Below, in pieces: positions 50,845-61,943 of a DNA stretch of 64,000 bases. Below the pieces are notes generated by a model that saw nothing but the letters and a program-made list of their open reading frames with translations, was not told the origin of the DNA and ran no database searches. This DNA comes from Ancylostoma caninum (Eukaryota; Nematoda; Chromadorea; Rhabditida; Ancylostomatidae). Position 1 is the first letter of the stretch. Every line of letters starts with the position of its first letter. Location of the stretch: positions 434,001 to 498,000 of the forward strand of contig JBAJFG010000362.1 in NCBI GenBank assembly GCA_037903475.1, in the 5' to 3' direction. Position numbers and translations under genes: made by a program.

Positions 50845-51485
50845 TGCGGACGGCCCGCTCTACCATTACCGGCTGGGGGATCACCGGCTCGGAGCAATTA
50901 TAGAGCGGGTCGGATGATCTAACGTTGTCCAAGATTACCCGTCAATTGGCCACAAGCAGTGTGAGGACATCTGGCAACTCCGCCATTGGTTGCGCAGTGG
51001 ATCACACAGAAGAGTTCCGGGCTCTACGTTGGTGTTTATCCGTAGTGATATAAGTGCAACAGAAATAAGCAATTTCTCATTAGGGTTGGAAAGATAGGAC
51101 TCTTTGCAAAGTTCCTGCATGTAGTGCTAGCCTTATTCTACTACTGAGTGGAGTGAATTCGAACCAACCTGATAGGGTGGATTCGAACCTCATGAATGTT
51201 CGAGAATCCGCTGCTCTATCCTTTCGGCCATTCGTGCTTCCAACCTACTTCAATCGGCTGATGCCTTCATCCTTTATCAATTCTCTACCATCATCTTCGG
51301 ACCCTTATGACCGGACCGGCAGGCCACTGATGGGCATGCCCAGGCGGTAGATGGTGATGAGCAGGGCGCCAGCCGGTAATCAACAGCCGCTCGGCCGGTC
51401 GCAAGTGTGGTGTAGTGGCCGGCCGGCGATGGGCTGTAGCCCTGCCGGTCGGCACCTACTGTCGATCGGGCCGGCCGGTCCAAAT
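50845..51485 (+). repeat. GGCCGG-rich dispersed repeat, copy 2, with tRNA-like insert
   Basis: Same ordered blocks as the copy at 49.0 kb. Between the ATCTGGCAACTCCGCCATTG block and the TCGGCTGATG block there are about 200 extra bases, including the tRNA-like text at 51165-51240. Either this copy gained, or the other lost, that segment. Confidence 0.7.
51165..51240 (-). other. tRNA-like sequence (SINE-like head), copy 1
   Basis: On the minus strand: GAATGGCCGAAAGGATAGAG, CAGCGGATTCTC, then GAGGTTCGAATCC. This has the spacing of an A box and a B box. The acceptor stem does not close, so it is not called as a tRNA gene. A similar sequence lies at 54305-54395. Confidence 0.5.
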
Positions 51486-51997
51486 GTTTGAGTGGTCCAG
51501 TGCTTAGAGACTACGAATGGTGTATGCGAACCGTTACATATTTTGGTTATTAAGGTGGACCTACCAAATAGTCTCTACTGTTCTTTCCATATGCCACCAC
51601 CATGTGAAAAGGGAATATTCGTAGAAGGTACTCCATGGAGTTTCAATAAAGTTAGTCGTCAGAGTCTTTCCGTGCAATTTGCTCAACCGATCGTCATTGT
51701 CTTTTACATGATTCACACGATTTCGTTCAGCAAGAGGAAATTTGTATGGTCACCGATACACAGGTTTTTTCCTGTGCCTGTCACAAAAAAGACTACTGTT
51801 CTTCTGACTATGAAGAATTAATGGTAATGCCAAAGCTCTCATTGGTTTTTAAACTTTCACGCATTGTTTCATTCGCTTGATATTCAGCGAATATGGCAAA
51901 ATTCTCCTGGATATAGCGACGACAGCAAATACACAAAATGTCTGGACCTTGTTATTAGTGGTGAGTGTGAATTCTACATGCAATGGAATCTTTCTAA
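51486..51997. other. Intergenic DNA
   Basis: Short frames only; no supported feature. Confidence 0.3.
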
Positions 51998-53823
51998 AAG
52001 GCAGTGTCTCAGCTCAGGTTCGATTTCTAGCATTGGGTATGAGAAGAATCTAGGGAAGGTGCTGATTACAATGGTGTAGGTATCCCGACTCAAAAGTGCA
52101 AAAAACTCCCTTTGTTGCGGATCGGTGGTTACCTCTATCCAGGGTTGGTGTGAGGGCCCTGCCTCACCGTACCATGTTGCACCAACATGATGTTAACTAA
52201 GCCCAGGGCTTTTCACCATCGAGGTTTCCACCCTGGGTTCCCAGCGGGAGGACCCGGCGCTTGCACCAGGCTCGCACCTATGGACCAGCTGAAGGCCACA
52301 GCAGGACTGTGTACTGAAAGCAGTGGTAAGTCTTGCTGTAGGGACATCTTAACAATTTATTAACTACTACTACTCATACAATAAGAAAAATAGAAGCCTA
52401 CAACTACCTATTACTACCAGGGGTCCTACAAGGGAAAGCTAGTAGATAAAGACTCACGAAAAGAAGTAGTATTCGGCCACGCCCTCATAGTCCTTCTCTC
52501 ATGCCACCAAGGCGTTGGCTACGGCGTGGCTCTCTCCTGGTGTCCTCCTTCGGCTCGTCGTCCAACCTAGTTCTGCTCGATAGTACGAGTTGCCATCATC
52601 TATCATTGAACCGATTGAGGACTCTCGCTCCGTGCCCTTCGCTTCGCTCTCGTCGACTAGTCACATTGCCGAAGAAGAAACAGGAAGAAGAGTGAGCGAA
52701 ACGCGACCTTATATGCGTTAGCGCTGGAGTGGGCGGAGCCTAGGAGAGCCGCGGGCAAACTTGAAGTGGCGGCGCGCGCGCAAAGCTGGCCGCAACCGCA
52801 GGCATTGACCGCGGGGCGCGACAAGACAGTGTTCCCGGCCACTACAATTTCGAGGAGCGGATCATCGCATCTTCTTTATCGGTTTCATTTTGGAGCAAAA
52901 GTCCAGCCGCCGCATCGAAAGCTCGTCCACATGGCGACACGCCGCTGTCGATCAGTGCCACTCCATGCCACTCCACGCCAGCATGCGGCTCCTTGCATTC
53001 GACCTCTCGTGCATGCAGCTGTGTAACATCCTTGAACTCTCGTTTATTCCACCACAAATGTTCTGGTTGTGGCCATTATTTACTATTGCGAGTACCTGTT
53101 GTTCATTGTTTGTTCATGTTCATTGTTTGTTCATTGTTTACAACAGCTTCGTTCAACAAGATGAAAAGTTAAGTTTCATCGGTCTTCTTAGGCGTCGATT
53201 AAATTGTGCCCTTGTGCAGTCGATATATTGTATCGAATTTCGTGACTATTTCGCAGAAAACGTTCATTTGGGACTTATTGAAAGGGCCAATCACGAATAT
53301 GGCAACCATTCAGCACAATAATAACGGCAGTATTGACCTCATGGCACTATTCGGCAAGTGCAGCCCCAAGTAGTTCCAACGAAAAAAATATTTGTTTTGA
53401 CATCTTTGGGAACCTAGATAAGGGAGAGTGCGAAAATCTGACCGCAGGCATGAATGGCAGGGCTACATTACAAATGAGTAGGATTTCTGTGATCAGCGCA
53501 TGAGATAACCCCAATAGGCAGAGTCTGGGCGGAAAGTAAGGTTTCGAGATTTTTGGGGTACAGCTGTATGCACGAGAGGTCGAATGCAAGCAGCCGCATG
53601 CTGGCGTGGAGTGGCGTGGAGTGGCGCCGATCCATTGCGGCGCGTCGCTGTGTGGACGAGCTTTCGGTGCGGCGTCTGGACGTTTGCTCCAAAATGGAAC
53701 CGATAAAGAAGGGGGTTTCTCGCACTTTTGAGTAGGAGCACCTACACCATTGTAATTAGCACCTCCCCTAGATTCTTCTAATACCAAATGCTCGAAATCG
53801 AACGTGAGCTGAGACACTGCCTA
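51998..53823. mobile_element. 1.8-kb inverted-repeat element, left arm interrupted
   Basis: The left end AAGGCAGTGTCTCAGCTCAG (about 51998) is matched by the inverse of the right end, AGGCAGTGTCTCAGCTCACG (to 53823). Pairing continues through GAATCTAGG, TACAATGGTGTAGGT and ACTCAAAAGTGC. It then resumes in the left arm only at about 52868 (CTTCTTTATCGGTTTCATTT, AAAGCTCGTCCACA, CCACTCCACGCCAGCATGCG, CATTCGACCTCTCGTGCAT) against 53550-53712. The middle contains TTCATTGTTTG repeats and, at about 53280-53325, one satellite-like unit. There is no transposase frame. Confidence 0.8.
52337..52846 (-). mobile_element. LTR-like insertion, 510 bp
   Basis: This lies inside the segment that interrupts the left arm above. 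Read on the minus strand it starts TGTAGTGGCCGGG and ends GTCCCTACA, that is TG..CA with 5-bp inverted ends (TGTAG/CTACA). It contains a TATA-like CGCATATAAGG (plus 52707-52717) and, further on, AATAAA (plus 52356-52361), the order expected for an LTR. About 220 bp beyond it (52117-52336) are also absent from the intact arm, and GCGGATC occurs at both insertion edges (52117 and 52857). No gag-pol is present, so retrotransposon identity is inferred. Confidence 0.4.
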
Positions 53824-54618
53824 TAAAAAAAAGACAAACAGCTCATTATTTGGCTTTGTCTTCAATTTTGTCTAACCGCTCGATTTCCTCCGCGTCTTGC
53901 GCTCATGAGTTGTTAACTTTTCCCAATCTTAAAACCTTTCTTAAGGCTTGCGACAATAAAAACACTTCCAGTGACACTGTTGCTCTTGATATTTTGACAA
54001 CAAAACTCGAGCATGATGTTCAGAGAGAATTAAATTTCAAATTTTATAGCGTTTTCCCACTCTTTCCTCGCTTTTCGCTTTCAAATTCTCTACTCTCAGG
54101 CAGTTCTCGTAGTCCGCATGCGCTTGTTTTACGGCATGCTCCGGATTGCTTCCAGTATTAAGGAGAAGATCGAGTACGAGAGGACCGCTAAAACAGCAGC
54201 TAGAGGCTCGGAACGCCGAGACAAGAGAAAATCATTCAAAACTTCTGAGCATAAGAAATGCAGACCTTTTGCTGAGCCGATCATGTTTACATAGTGATCT
54301 ATTGTTGGAACGGTTCGAACCCACCTTCTTATTTCCCGGTATTTCTAAATGTGCGCTGCTTTATCCGATCGGCCATCCGTCCCGATATCCACAGCCCCTT
54401 TTGGTCTGCTGATACCTTCATTCTCATTCACCTCAAAATTCCATAGGTAAGCGCGGGGGTTGGTGCTACGCATAGGCTTTCTCGCCACCGTGGGCATAGT
54501 CCACTAAGTTTCAGCCCCTAAAAATCCAGAGCAAAGATCGTGAAAAGTCTTTACAAACCCTTCCAAATGCTGTGTGAGGACCTTGGCACAAGAGCTCTTT
54601 GTACTGAAAAAAAAACAG
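53824..54618. other. Intergenic DNA with tRNA-like repeat
   Basis: At 54305-54395 (minus strand): GGATGGCCGATCGGATAAAG, CAGCGCACATT, then GGTGGGTTCGAACC, a second copy of the tRNA-like head seen at 51.2 kb. It is followed by CTGCTGATACCTTCATTCTC, as in the GGCCGG repeat. A frame at 53850-54161 is open and coding-like, but no splice sites support it. Confidence 0.4.
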
Positions 54619-55402
54619 GCTAAATTTCTTCAAACCCTCTTTATGCCGCGAACGTATAGTCATTCCATGCCTGACCAACAAAGCGGCTCAAGAGAAAGGA
54701 ATACTTTTCACGGAAGGTTCAAATTTCTAAAACACCAGCGACGCAAACCCAGAGGTCCTGCACAAAAGAGGGTTGCGCGCCTCACTAAAGACCAGTCTAA
54801 GAGTCCTGCAATCCCGCTCGTAAGTACTTGCAGTTTCTGAGTTAGACTAGCGTGCGGCTTGTTCTACCACACAGTGGCCCGCTGTTTCATAAAATGACCA
54901 TGAGCGTCCCGCTATTCCATAAAGTGAACGCGGACTATCCGCCAGCAAGTAACGCACCCAAATGTGGCATGGCCCAGCTTGGCACGCGTGTTACCCTCTA
55001 TACCTTGAAGTGAGCGCGGCAGGCACGCGGACTTCTCCTTTTCTCCTGCTAGGATTTCTTTTCTAGTTCTCTGTTCTGCACTGTGTATCAACACATCATC
55101 TGCGCAGTGCAGCAAATATGGATGACGGATTCATTCCACTTTCCTCGACAGGGCAACCCAAAAAAAATTAATGTTCGTGCTGAATTCGACCGAAATATGC
55201 GCGACATGTGCAGGGGGGGGGTCAAAATTTTATCCACCCAGGTTTTTTGTTTTCTGGAGTTCAAAGCCTATGTGTAGCATGAATCTCAAGTTTTGTAGAT
55301 CGATATAAGCTCTATCGCTAGATATGGTACAAAACTTCCGAACTTACAGTAGCCGTAGGAAAACATGCTCTAGTCGACAAAGGCTGCGACCGTGCATACT
55401 GA
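54619..55402 (+). CDS. Two candidate 3' exons of an unknown gene
   Basis: Exon 54619-54819 follows AAAAACAG and ends CTC|GTAAGT in phase 0. It encodes a basic region (RFKFLKHQRRKPRGPAQKRV). Exon 55322-55402 follows ATCGCTAG and continues in phase 0 with IWYKTSELTVAVGKHALVDK, then GCDRAY and a TGA. The intron between them is 502 nt. The joined frame is consistent, but both acceptors are weak. A different frame downstream (55374-55838) is also open, so the second exon is less certain than the first. Family unknown. Confidence 0.35.
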
Positions 55403-58215
55403 ACAACGATGGACGAGCAAATACATGCAGCCTAACGAACATTTCATGAAACCATCCCCACCTCATCAATTGGACCATCAGACCTCTAAATATGAATTTT
55501 GTCCTCCGACGTCACAACAGACAACATTCAGGACGCGTTGTATAACGTCAGTTGAAAGCACGGACACCACAAATCCGCAAACGCCATGCGGAAATTGGGA
55601 GATCGAAAACGTTCATTGTAGGAATTTTTCAGTGATTTTTCAATTGTTCTCGTCAAGGGCATCGCCGTGGGCGACGAATTCAGTAGAAACCCGAGAGATG
55701 AAATTTTGCTTGGACCTTGCCTTCAAGAAATCGGAGCGTTTTCTGTGCGGAAATGCTCTTGGGTGTTTCCGCTCCTCCCTGATTGCCTTTGGGTCCCGCT
55801 GCGGAAACGAAATGAATGACTATGTGCTACGCTCTTAGTCAGAACTTAGTGGGAGCTGTAAGCTGACTCGTCGTTGGACGATTTTTTCAAATTCACGATC
55901 ACGCCTCTCGATAAGAATGTAAAAATAAAAACATTCAAATAATAATATCTTATCTAATCAAGTGAAATTCAGCTGCGAAAGACGGCTTCACGCACTCTCT
56001 TCAAAATCACGACCGTCACCACCATCTGGAACAGGATGATGGTGAGCTTAAACATAATATTTTATTCTCGAGTTCGTTGAAAATGCACTAAGAACTAAGA
56101 AGAGTACTGCGGATTTTTGGTGAGCGGACAGTTGCATGTATCATCTATGTACAAGAAGGGCTGCAACGCATAAACTTGTAGAAATATCTGCAAATTCGGA
56201 TCGGTTCTAAATTCTCGGTGGAACCTGACGGATAATTCAGTTCTTATTCGATCAAAATGTGTAGCTACCAGTGACGGTCGCCAAACTACAAACTATTGAA
56301 ACTACTTTATAAAATAAATAGAGATCTCGTATTATTTATGTTTAGCAGCTTATTTTTACTATTATTTTTAGGCGCTCATTATAAATTATTCAATATTTGA
56401 ATTATTAGTTCTATTATTTTAATTTCTTTTTCTCCATACGGGTAACCAAAATAGCGGAGACCCCACATTCTTCCTACGCCCCTCCCCCTGCCCCCACGTT
56501 ACTGGAAGCTAGGTACTTGTGAGAAATTGTGTAGTTTTATAATGATACAGGGGATCTACATATTATCTCCTCTTACATAAAAATGAATAAAACGTGAAAT
56601 TACTTATTGCTGTTGTTTATTGGGGAGAAGAAATATTCGACGAAATCGGAAGCTCTCTGTGTTAGCCGATATCCGTTCACTATAGAAAACTAGAGGAGAG
56701 CGGATATAAGGCGTACTTATCGAGGAGGCATAAGACTCATCAAACAAGAGAAATCCACAGACCAGTGTTTATTCATTTAAATCTTCTCTTTCATGAGCTC
56801 TTTTACAGAAGAAGATTATCAGGTGCCGAATTCGGCGTCCTCTTCAGACCATTGGTAGGTCCTATGTACATTTATGCCAGTGACGCCAAATTTGCTTCTG
56901 ATTCATTGCAGTGTCGCGTTCTTCACTGTTGTTTTGTTCGTTATTCTATCTTAAGAATAAGAGATGTAGGAAGAAATAAAAGCCAAAAATTGAGCTAATC
57001 ATGTATGTTAAGTTATCATTTTTATGTACTTGTTAAGCGATATCGCTGCTGAAATCTGTTTAATGCCAATGTTTTCAGTGCACTTCATAGAAAAAGTACG
57101 TGATTCAAATAAAGATTCTGTACTTGTTAATACAGCCAACATAAGCTTTATTACTTATATATCCTTAAGGACACCTCTTAAGGACGTGTGAAAGGCCGTT
57201 CTTTCTTGGCAAATATGAGGAAATCCAAGAAATAAGATTGTGTGAGCTTTCGAGAAAATTGTGGATTCCTTCGGCTTACCACACGTTTGTAGTACCCTGC
57301 AGTAGTAAGGGCAATCTATACTAGCTCCGTGCGTTAGCCGCGCATTGGTCGCACGCATCCATTTGCAAGGTGTTTTCCATGAAGGACGGTCAACGCGGCA
57401 TGTACATCCTCAATGAAAAGAATGCGCGGCCGCCGCGACGCCGGAAACGCGTGCGTCTCGGCTGCGACTGAATGCGACTGGGCGCTATTCTTCATCATAT
57501 AGACGCACGCGAGTCATTCGCGCGCATCCTGTATAAATTGCCCTATACGTTACAAAACGTGAGAGGAGTTCGCTAGCGAAGTTTGAAGAACAAGGAGCAG
57601 GCTTCTCGATCTGTATGAAAAACACGCGCGACGCACGCGCGCATGTATCTTCACATTAGGTTGTCAAATGATATTGATTTCCTGTGTTTTGTTAAATTCT
57701 GAAGTTTTAGGCCCATACCATACTTCACAGCTACACCGTCGCGGTGAGGAAAATGCATGGAAATGATGAGAACAAAATGTTGCGAGTTCTCATATCTTAT
57801 CACACAGCTTGCGTGGAACACCCTGCTGGCATGGGAGCCACCGTGAGAAAACTCGTAATGGTGAACGGCGGCAGCTACAGCGTCGCTGTGTAGTATGCCA
57901 CAAGCCTTATTAGAGGTGAGGGTTCGCTGGGGACTCGAATCGGAACTTTCGTACCACAGTAGCCCACCAATAGCTCACGGTAGCTCCACCATAAGCTCAT
58001 TATGTACATGCCGAATATCAACCGTGGTATAATGGTGGGCCCACTTAGGTACGAAAGTTCAGAGTAGATATGGATGAGGGATACCTGAGACAACTCGTCC
58101 ACTGCAGACAAGCTCCGCCCCCTGCAGATGAACTCCGCTTGCTCAATTTTTTCTGAAGGATCTGGTAGGGATCTACGCCAACGTCCAGTGCTCTCCTCGG
58201 CTGTCAAGTTTCTAA
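55403..58215. other. Intergenic DNA with possible small exons
   Basis: At 56800-56844 and 56912-56956 two short stretches have good acceptor and donor signals (CTCTTTTACAG, GTAGGT, TTCATTGCAG). An AATAAA follows near 56976. In one phase they end in a hydrophobic tail (VAFFTVVLFVILS), in others not. Three frames are open, so no gene is called. Around 57420-57660 CGCACGCG words are frequent. Nothing else recognised. Confidence 0.3.
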
Positions 58216-58219
58216 GTCC

Positions 58220-58713
58220 ATGAAGCAATCGTTTGGAGGCACAATTTCGGGGGCAAATCCCGTTTCAACTGTCGGCAAGTCCCGGACGACGGGTTTGAAC
58301 GAGGACCCACAGCTGGCAAACAGCGGGCGAAACCACGCATGTTGCGGGCGAAACGCGCTGTCGGGCGAATCGCCGGTTGAACGCAGAATCATTCGGGCTG
58401 ATGCACGATCGTCGGGGTTCGGCCCGCTATGTGAAGAGTGTCGGGCATCGGCCCGCTTCTCGCGGCCACTGCTAATATCTCCAAAAAGCGGCATGAACGA
58501 CTACACATTTCAGCTCAATGAGAAGCTGGCCCGATCGGAATTACTGGTTGGTAGTAGTAGGAACGTGATAGAGGATGAAGGCGACACCGGGATGGAAGTG
58601 ATCAGCAGTATGGACATTATTTTTTTGTATTGTACATTTTTTTCATTTTTTCAGACCTTTGCGACTGCTTACGTCTAGTCTATCATATGCGGCGTGTGCG
58701 TCTCGCCATCTAG
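58220..58713 (+). CDS. Two-exon gene, 148 residues, family unknown
   Basis: Exon 1 is 58220-58607 and exon 2 is 58655-58713. The intron is 47 nt (GTATGG to ATTTTTTCAG), and the split codon A|AC keeps the frame. The product starts MKQSFGGTISGANPVSTVGK, has two Cys pairs (HACCGRN and LCEEC) amid Arg- and Ser-rich sequence, then an acidic part (VIEDEGDTGMEV), and ends LCDCLRLVYHMRRVRLAI. Without splicing the frame would continue through the intron to a TAG at 58678, so the short intron is inferred from its strong acceptor and typical length. The ATG is the first in frame after an upstream stop at about 58166. The Cys pairs could bind zinc, but this is a guess. No family recognised. Confidence 0.5.
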
Positions 58714-59720
58714 AGAAGATACTAAGAGTTTAACCTGGTTTAGGTCTCGCTGAAGTCCTAATTACAGGCAAGAGAACACAAAGAACTCTTATCTGCCCTT
58801 TCGTACAATTGTATGACATCAGTGCTGCAAAGCTTTGGGTGAGGAATCCGATTATCGTTCTAGTGCGTTATCGGAACGACTTCGTCTCCACCCAGTGGTC
58901 TCAACGAAAGTAAAGGAGGATTCCAGGAAAGCAGCACAATATCAATAAGTCAGGATTTCACATCTGGTATGGCATCAGATGACAGCTTCTGAGTGGAAGG
59001 TTGTGCATAGGATGAGACGTAAAAGGATTCTTCAGTTCTCTCCAGTCCTAAGAACCTAGAATGAAGAAATGATGTGTGGATAGTGATGAGCAGCACCTGA
59101 CATCCATCCACGAATTGTATCCAATGCCAAGTCATAGTTTTATCTCTCACCAGTGATGGACGTGCAAATATTAGCAATTAGAGCTCGTCCACATGACGTC
59201 TTTGGCAATCAGAACCAACTATCACAGCTTCAATAGGTGTTTGCCGGTGTCTGAATAGTTCGCCGCCTTATCATTCGCTGAAAAACTCGGCCTTCCTCCT
59301 CCTAACGTCCCAGGACGGGTCGACATAAAATCCATGGTGTCACCTTGAGATCTTGTAATGATGAGTATTCCTGATTTGGTAAGCATTATTTATGTTCATT
59401 TCCTTTGTTACGTGAAGCTATTACTAGTATTGACAGTTTTAATTGTTTACTTTGATATTTTGTTTACTTCTGTTTCTTTTGACTTCGCGTCCTTTTTACC
59501 CGTTTCGGAGGAGGAGATTACGTCCTCCAGAAAGCCACCTTGTTTACAGATTACTAACCCCCATCAGGTTTAGGAATCAAAACAAAATTAGGAGATTTCT
59601 GGTAAGAATCATTCCATGCAAATATTTATTCCAAAATGAGCATTCGTGAGGTGAACACAAGTGTGCCCCGCAGCATTACATGGAATGATTCACTGTTTGC
59701 TTCAAACCTTCCATGACAAA
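58714..59720. other. Intergenic DNA
   Basis: A minus-strand frame at 58950-59177 and a plus-strand frame at 59443-59601 (ending at a GTAAGA donor) look partly coding but have no partner exons. The minus-strand poly(A) signal of the next gene lies at 59625-59630. Confidence 0.3.
59625..59630 (-). terminator. Poly(A) signal for minus-strand gene
   Basis: TTTATT on the plus strand (AATAAA on the minus strand), about 92 nt downstream of the minus-strand stop at 59722. Confidence 0.5.
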
Positions 59721-59721
59721 T

Positions 59722-59887
59722 TTAATGGCGATGCAGGAATTCTACCTCGTATACTTCATGTTTTCCTTCTTCATCATTTTCTGAAAAAAAAACAAGCTTC
59801 TCTTTAAGTCTCTTCATAATCGTGTCTTCGAGTAGAGCTCCATAGTTGCTCCTCACAGAATTGGAAACCAAAAGCGAGTACAATTTC
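59722..59887 (-). CDS. Terminal exon of a minus-strand gene
   Basis: On the minus strand an acceptor GGTGCCTTACAG is followed by an exon whose first base completes a codon. The next 54 codons read KLYSLLVSNSVRSNYGALLE, DTIMKRLKEKLVFFS, then ENDEEGKHEVYEVEFLHRH and a TAA. The composition is clearly protein-like, with a helical charged stretch. A second possible acceptor (TTTTTTTTTCAG) lies within it. A poly(A) signal follows at a normal distance. The donor that would fit in phase is CA|GTATTT at 60749 in the minus-strand exon at 60.7-61.0 kb. Family unknown. Confidence 0.5.
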
Positions 59888-60122
59888 CTGTAAGGCACCA
59901 ACGAATGATCATTTAATCTTATGGACAATGGTCTTCATTTGGTTCGATACACTATAAGCTATACTATAGTAAAAAAAACTATTATGAAATATTGATCCAC
60001 TTCATCCCTTACTGACAATTTCATGCCAAAAATCGCGTACGGATTGAAAAATCTCCTCGGACCACCTAAATTCTCAGTATCGCCCTTTTCGTTGAGAAAT
60101 TCATAACCCTGCCTTTTTTCAG

Positions 60123-60706
60123 AAAGGAAAATTTATTTTACTGAAACTCCAAGGGTTTTCCAGAGAAGATCTGCTATATGTACGATAGTTCGCATTCTTC
60201 TCCTACATCCAGCAGTTCCCAGCGTATCAGAGAACTACAATATCTCCACTAACTTCTTTAAAGAGCTTCTTTTAAAATTCGAGTCGCATTACTTTCGTTA
60301 CATTCCTATAAATTTGTTAAGATGTATTGTACCGAAAACTGACTGGTTGATCTGCCTACAGAGGCAATTTAGCTACAAATTTCACGCTAAATTGTGAAAT
60401 ATTCTCTTTTTTTCTTAAAAAATTTCGTGCGGTACCGCGGGCGGTTGGCCACTCGATGCGCGACAAAATCGTAGTTAAACGAGAACACCTAGAATTTCAT
60501 GGTGAAGCTCAAACTGTAAGTTTACCTCAGGACTGAGGGTTGAATCGATTGCGGATCTTGCCTTCGGTTTCATTTTGCAGCACATTGCGCCTTGCACGCC
60601 TTACGGATTTATAGGGAAGGAACAAAAAGAACGCAATTTCGCGCGGCGAGTGTACTTTTTAACATTAAGATTTCTAAGGAGTGTGGCTGGATTACACTAT
60701 TGCTGA
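60123..60706 (+). CDS. Three-exon gene (5' end not found), at least 156 residues
   Basis: Exons are 60123-60315, 60362-60515 and 60581-60706. Acceptors are CTGCCTTTTTTCAG, GATCTGCCTACAG and TTTCATTTTGCAG. Donors are GTTAAG (unusual) and GTAAGT. The introns are 46 and 65 nt, and all split codons agree. The product reads, in pieces, RVFQRRSAICTIVRILLLHP, NYNISTNFFKELLLKFESHY, VGHSMRDKIVVKREHLEFHG and HIAPCTPYGFIGKEQKERNF, and stops at TGA 60704-60706. If the first intron is not spliced, the frame ends at 60396. The upstream exon supplying one base of the first codon was not found. No family recognised. Confidence 0.5.
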
Positions 60707-60729
60707 CAAAATCAGACCTGGCTTGCGAG

Positions 60730-60975
60730 CTAAATTCCAGCAAAATACTGATCAAATCTGGCCCAACTACTCATTTGCGTGCGTTCAACAACAAATAGCA
60801 AGACATCTCTAGAATTGTAAGGTTCCATTAGGAGATTGGATAAGTTCTCTTGGCTCAATAAGTCTCGAGAGCCACATTTGACCATGTTGGAAAGACTGGG
60901 ATCCAGGCTGTCATTTCGCCTCCGAATCTTCTCGAATTCGCCAATTACCAAGTATCCTTGCTTAACAGCTTCAAC
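60730..60975 (-). CDS. Minus-strand exon, coding-like, family unknown
   Basis: On the minus strand the frame is open from about 60975 to a TAG at 60730-60732. It reads VEAVKQGYLVIGEFEKIRRR, NDSLDPSLSNMVKCGSRDLL, then NLLMEPYNSRDVLLFVVERT. The stop lies only 23 bp from the stop of the plus-strand gene. Alternatively a donor CA|GTATTT at 60749 fits in phase to the exon at 59722-59887. In that case the plus-strand gene would lie in an intron on the opposite strand. No strong upstream acceptor was identified. Confidence 0.4.
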   Translation of the reverse strand, partial: VEAVKQGYLVIGEFEKIRRRNDSLDPSLSNMVKCGSRDLLSQENLSNLLMEPYNSRDVLLFVVERTQMSSWARFDQYFAGI

Positions 60976-61943
60976 TTAACGTATTTCTTGCTTTCCTACG
61001 CACGGCTCTGGATTTGTTTCAGAGTTTTCCTACCTTCCATATTCATCCTTGACTCCATCTCACTGCTACACCTTACTCGTTCACACATTGAACGCTTGCT
61101 TGCGTGAGCTAAGCTTCACTATCGATTTCTGATGAAGTGACTAGACCTGATAAGACTGTTGAGTAATGCATTCCTAACATGGTGAGTTTGTTTGCTGAGC
61201 TTCACAGTTTGGAAAAGGCGAGAGAAATGAGCCCAAGCTTCACTTCAGCAACAAAGTTATCCATTTAGTTAACCTGTAACCTAAGCTATTCTGGGTAATT
61301 TCGACTTTGCTGGCTCTAGTTTATGGGAATTTGCTATTTCAATTTGAAGGAAATTGTTGATGCGATATTGCTCATTGTAGAAGATTTCCTGGTGGAATCT
61401 GCTAATTTTCAGCTTGTAATTTGGACTTTGTGGCGGTGTTTGTGTAAATTCCGCGTTCCCTTAATGCTGACTAATGCTATGGCATGGAACTGTCCCGTCA
61501 AGAACATGAAGACACTGATAGCGACAAAATCGGGAAGGGGGCCGACGCCGCTGATTTCACAAAAATTTAGAAGTTCTGGAAAATCTCAAGTCCGCGCGGA
61601 CGTCATTGTTTTTTTCTACCTCTCATCTATTTTTTCCCTTGTGGTGCAAAAGAACGTAGTATCTTTGGAGGTAATCCAATGGATGTCATTTCCTGGCAAT
61701 TTCGCACATCATATCCAATTATTCCTTGATTTCTAATTATTCCTTGATTTCTTCGAATACACGACATATGAGAAAAGTGCTGTTTGAAACATTATCTAAG
61801 GTTCTGCTTCGGAAACTACGAGAGCAGGAAGAGAGGCCTTCAATAGGAGCGCCGTTATCAGTCAAGAAAATTCTGCATAAATGTCGAATGTTACGCAACA
61901 GCATCCTAGAACACCATTCCCGCTATCTATGTTGTAAGCCTAT
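60976..61943. other. Region upstream of the last gene
   Basis: Frames at 61323-61736 and 61726-61959 are open in adjacent phases. The second (MRKVLFETLSKVLLRKLREQ) looks coding-like, and its 3' end abuts the next called exon in a different frame. I could not find a splice that joins them in phase, so it is not included in the gene. Confidence 0.3.
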
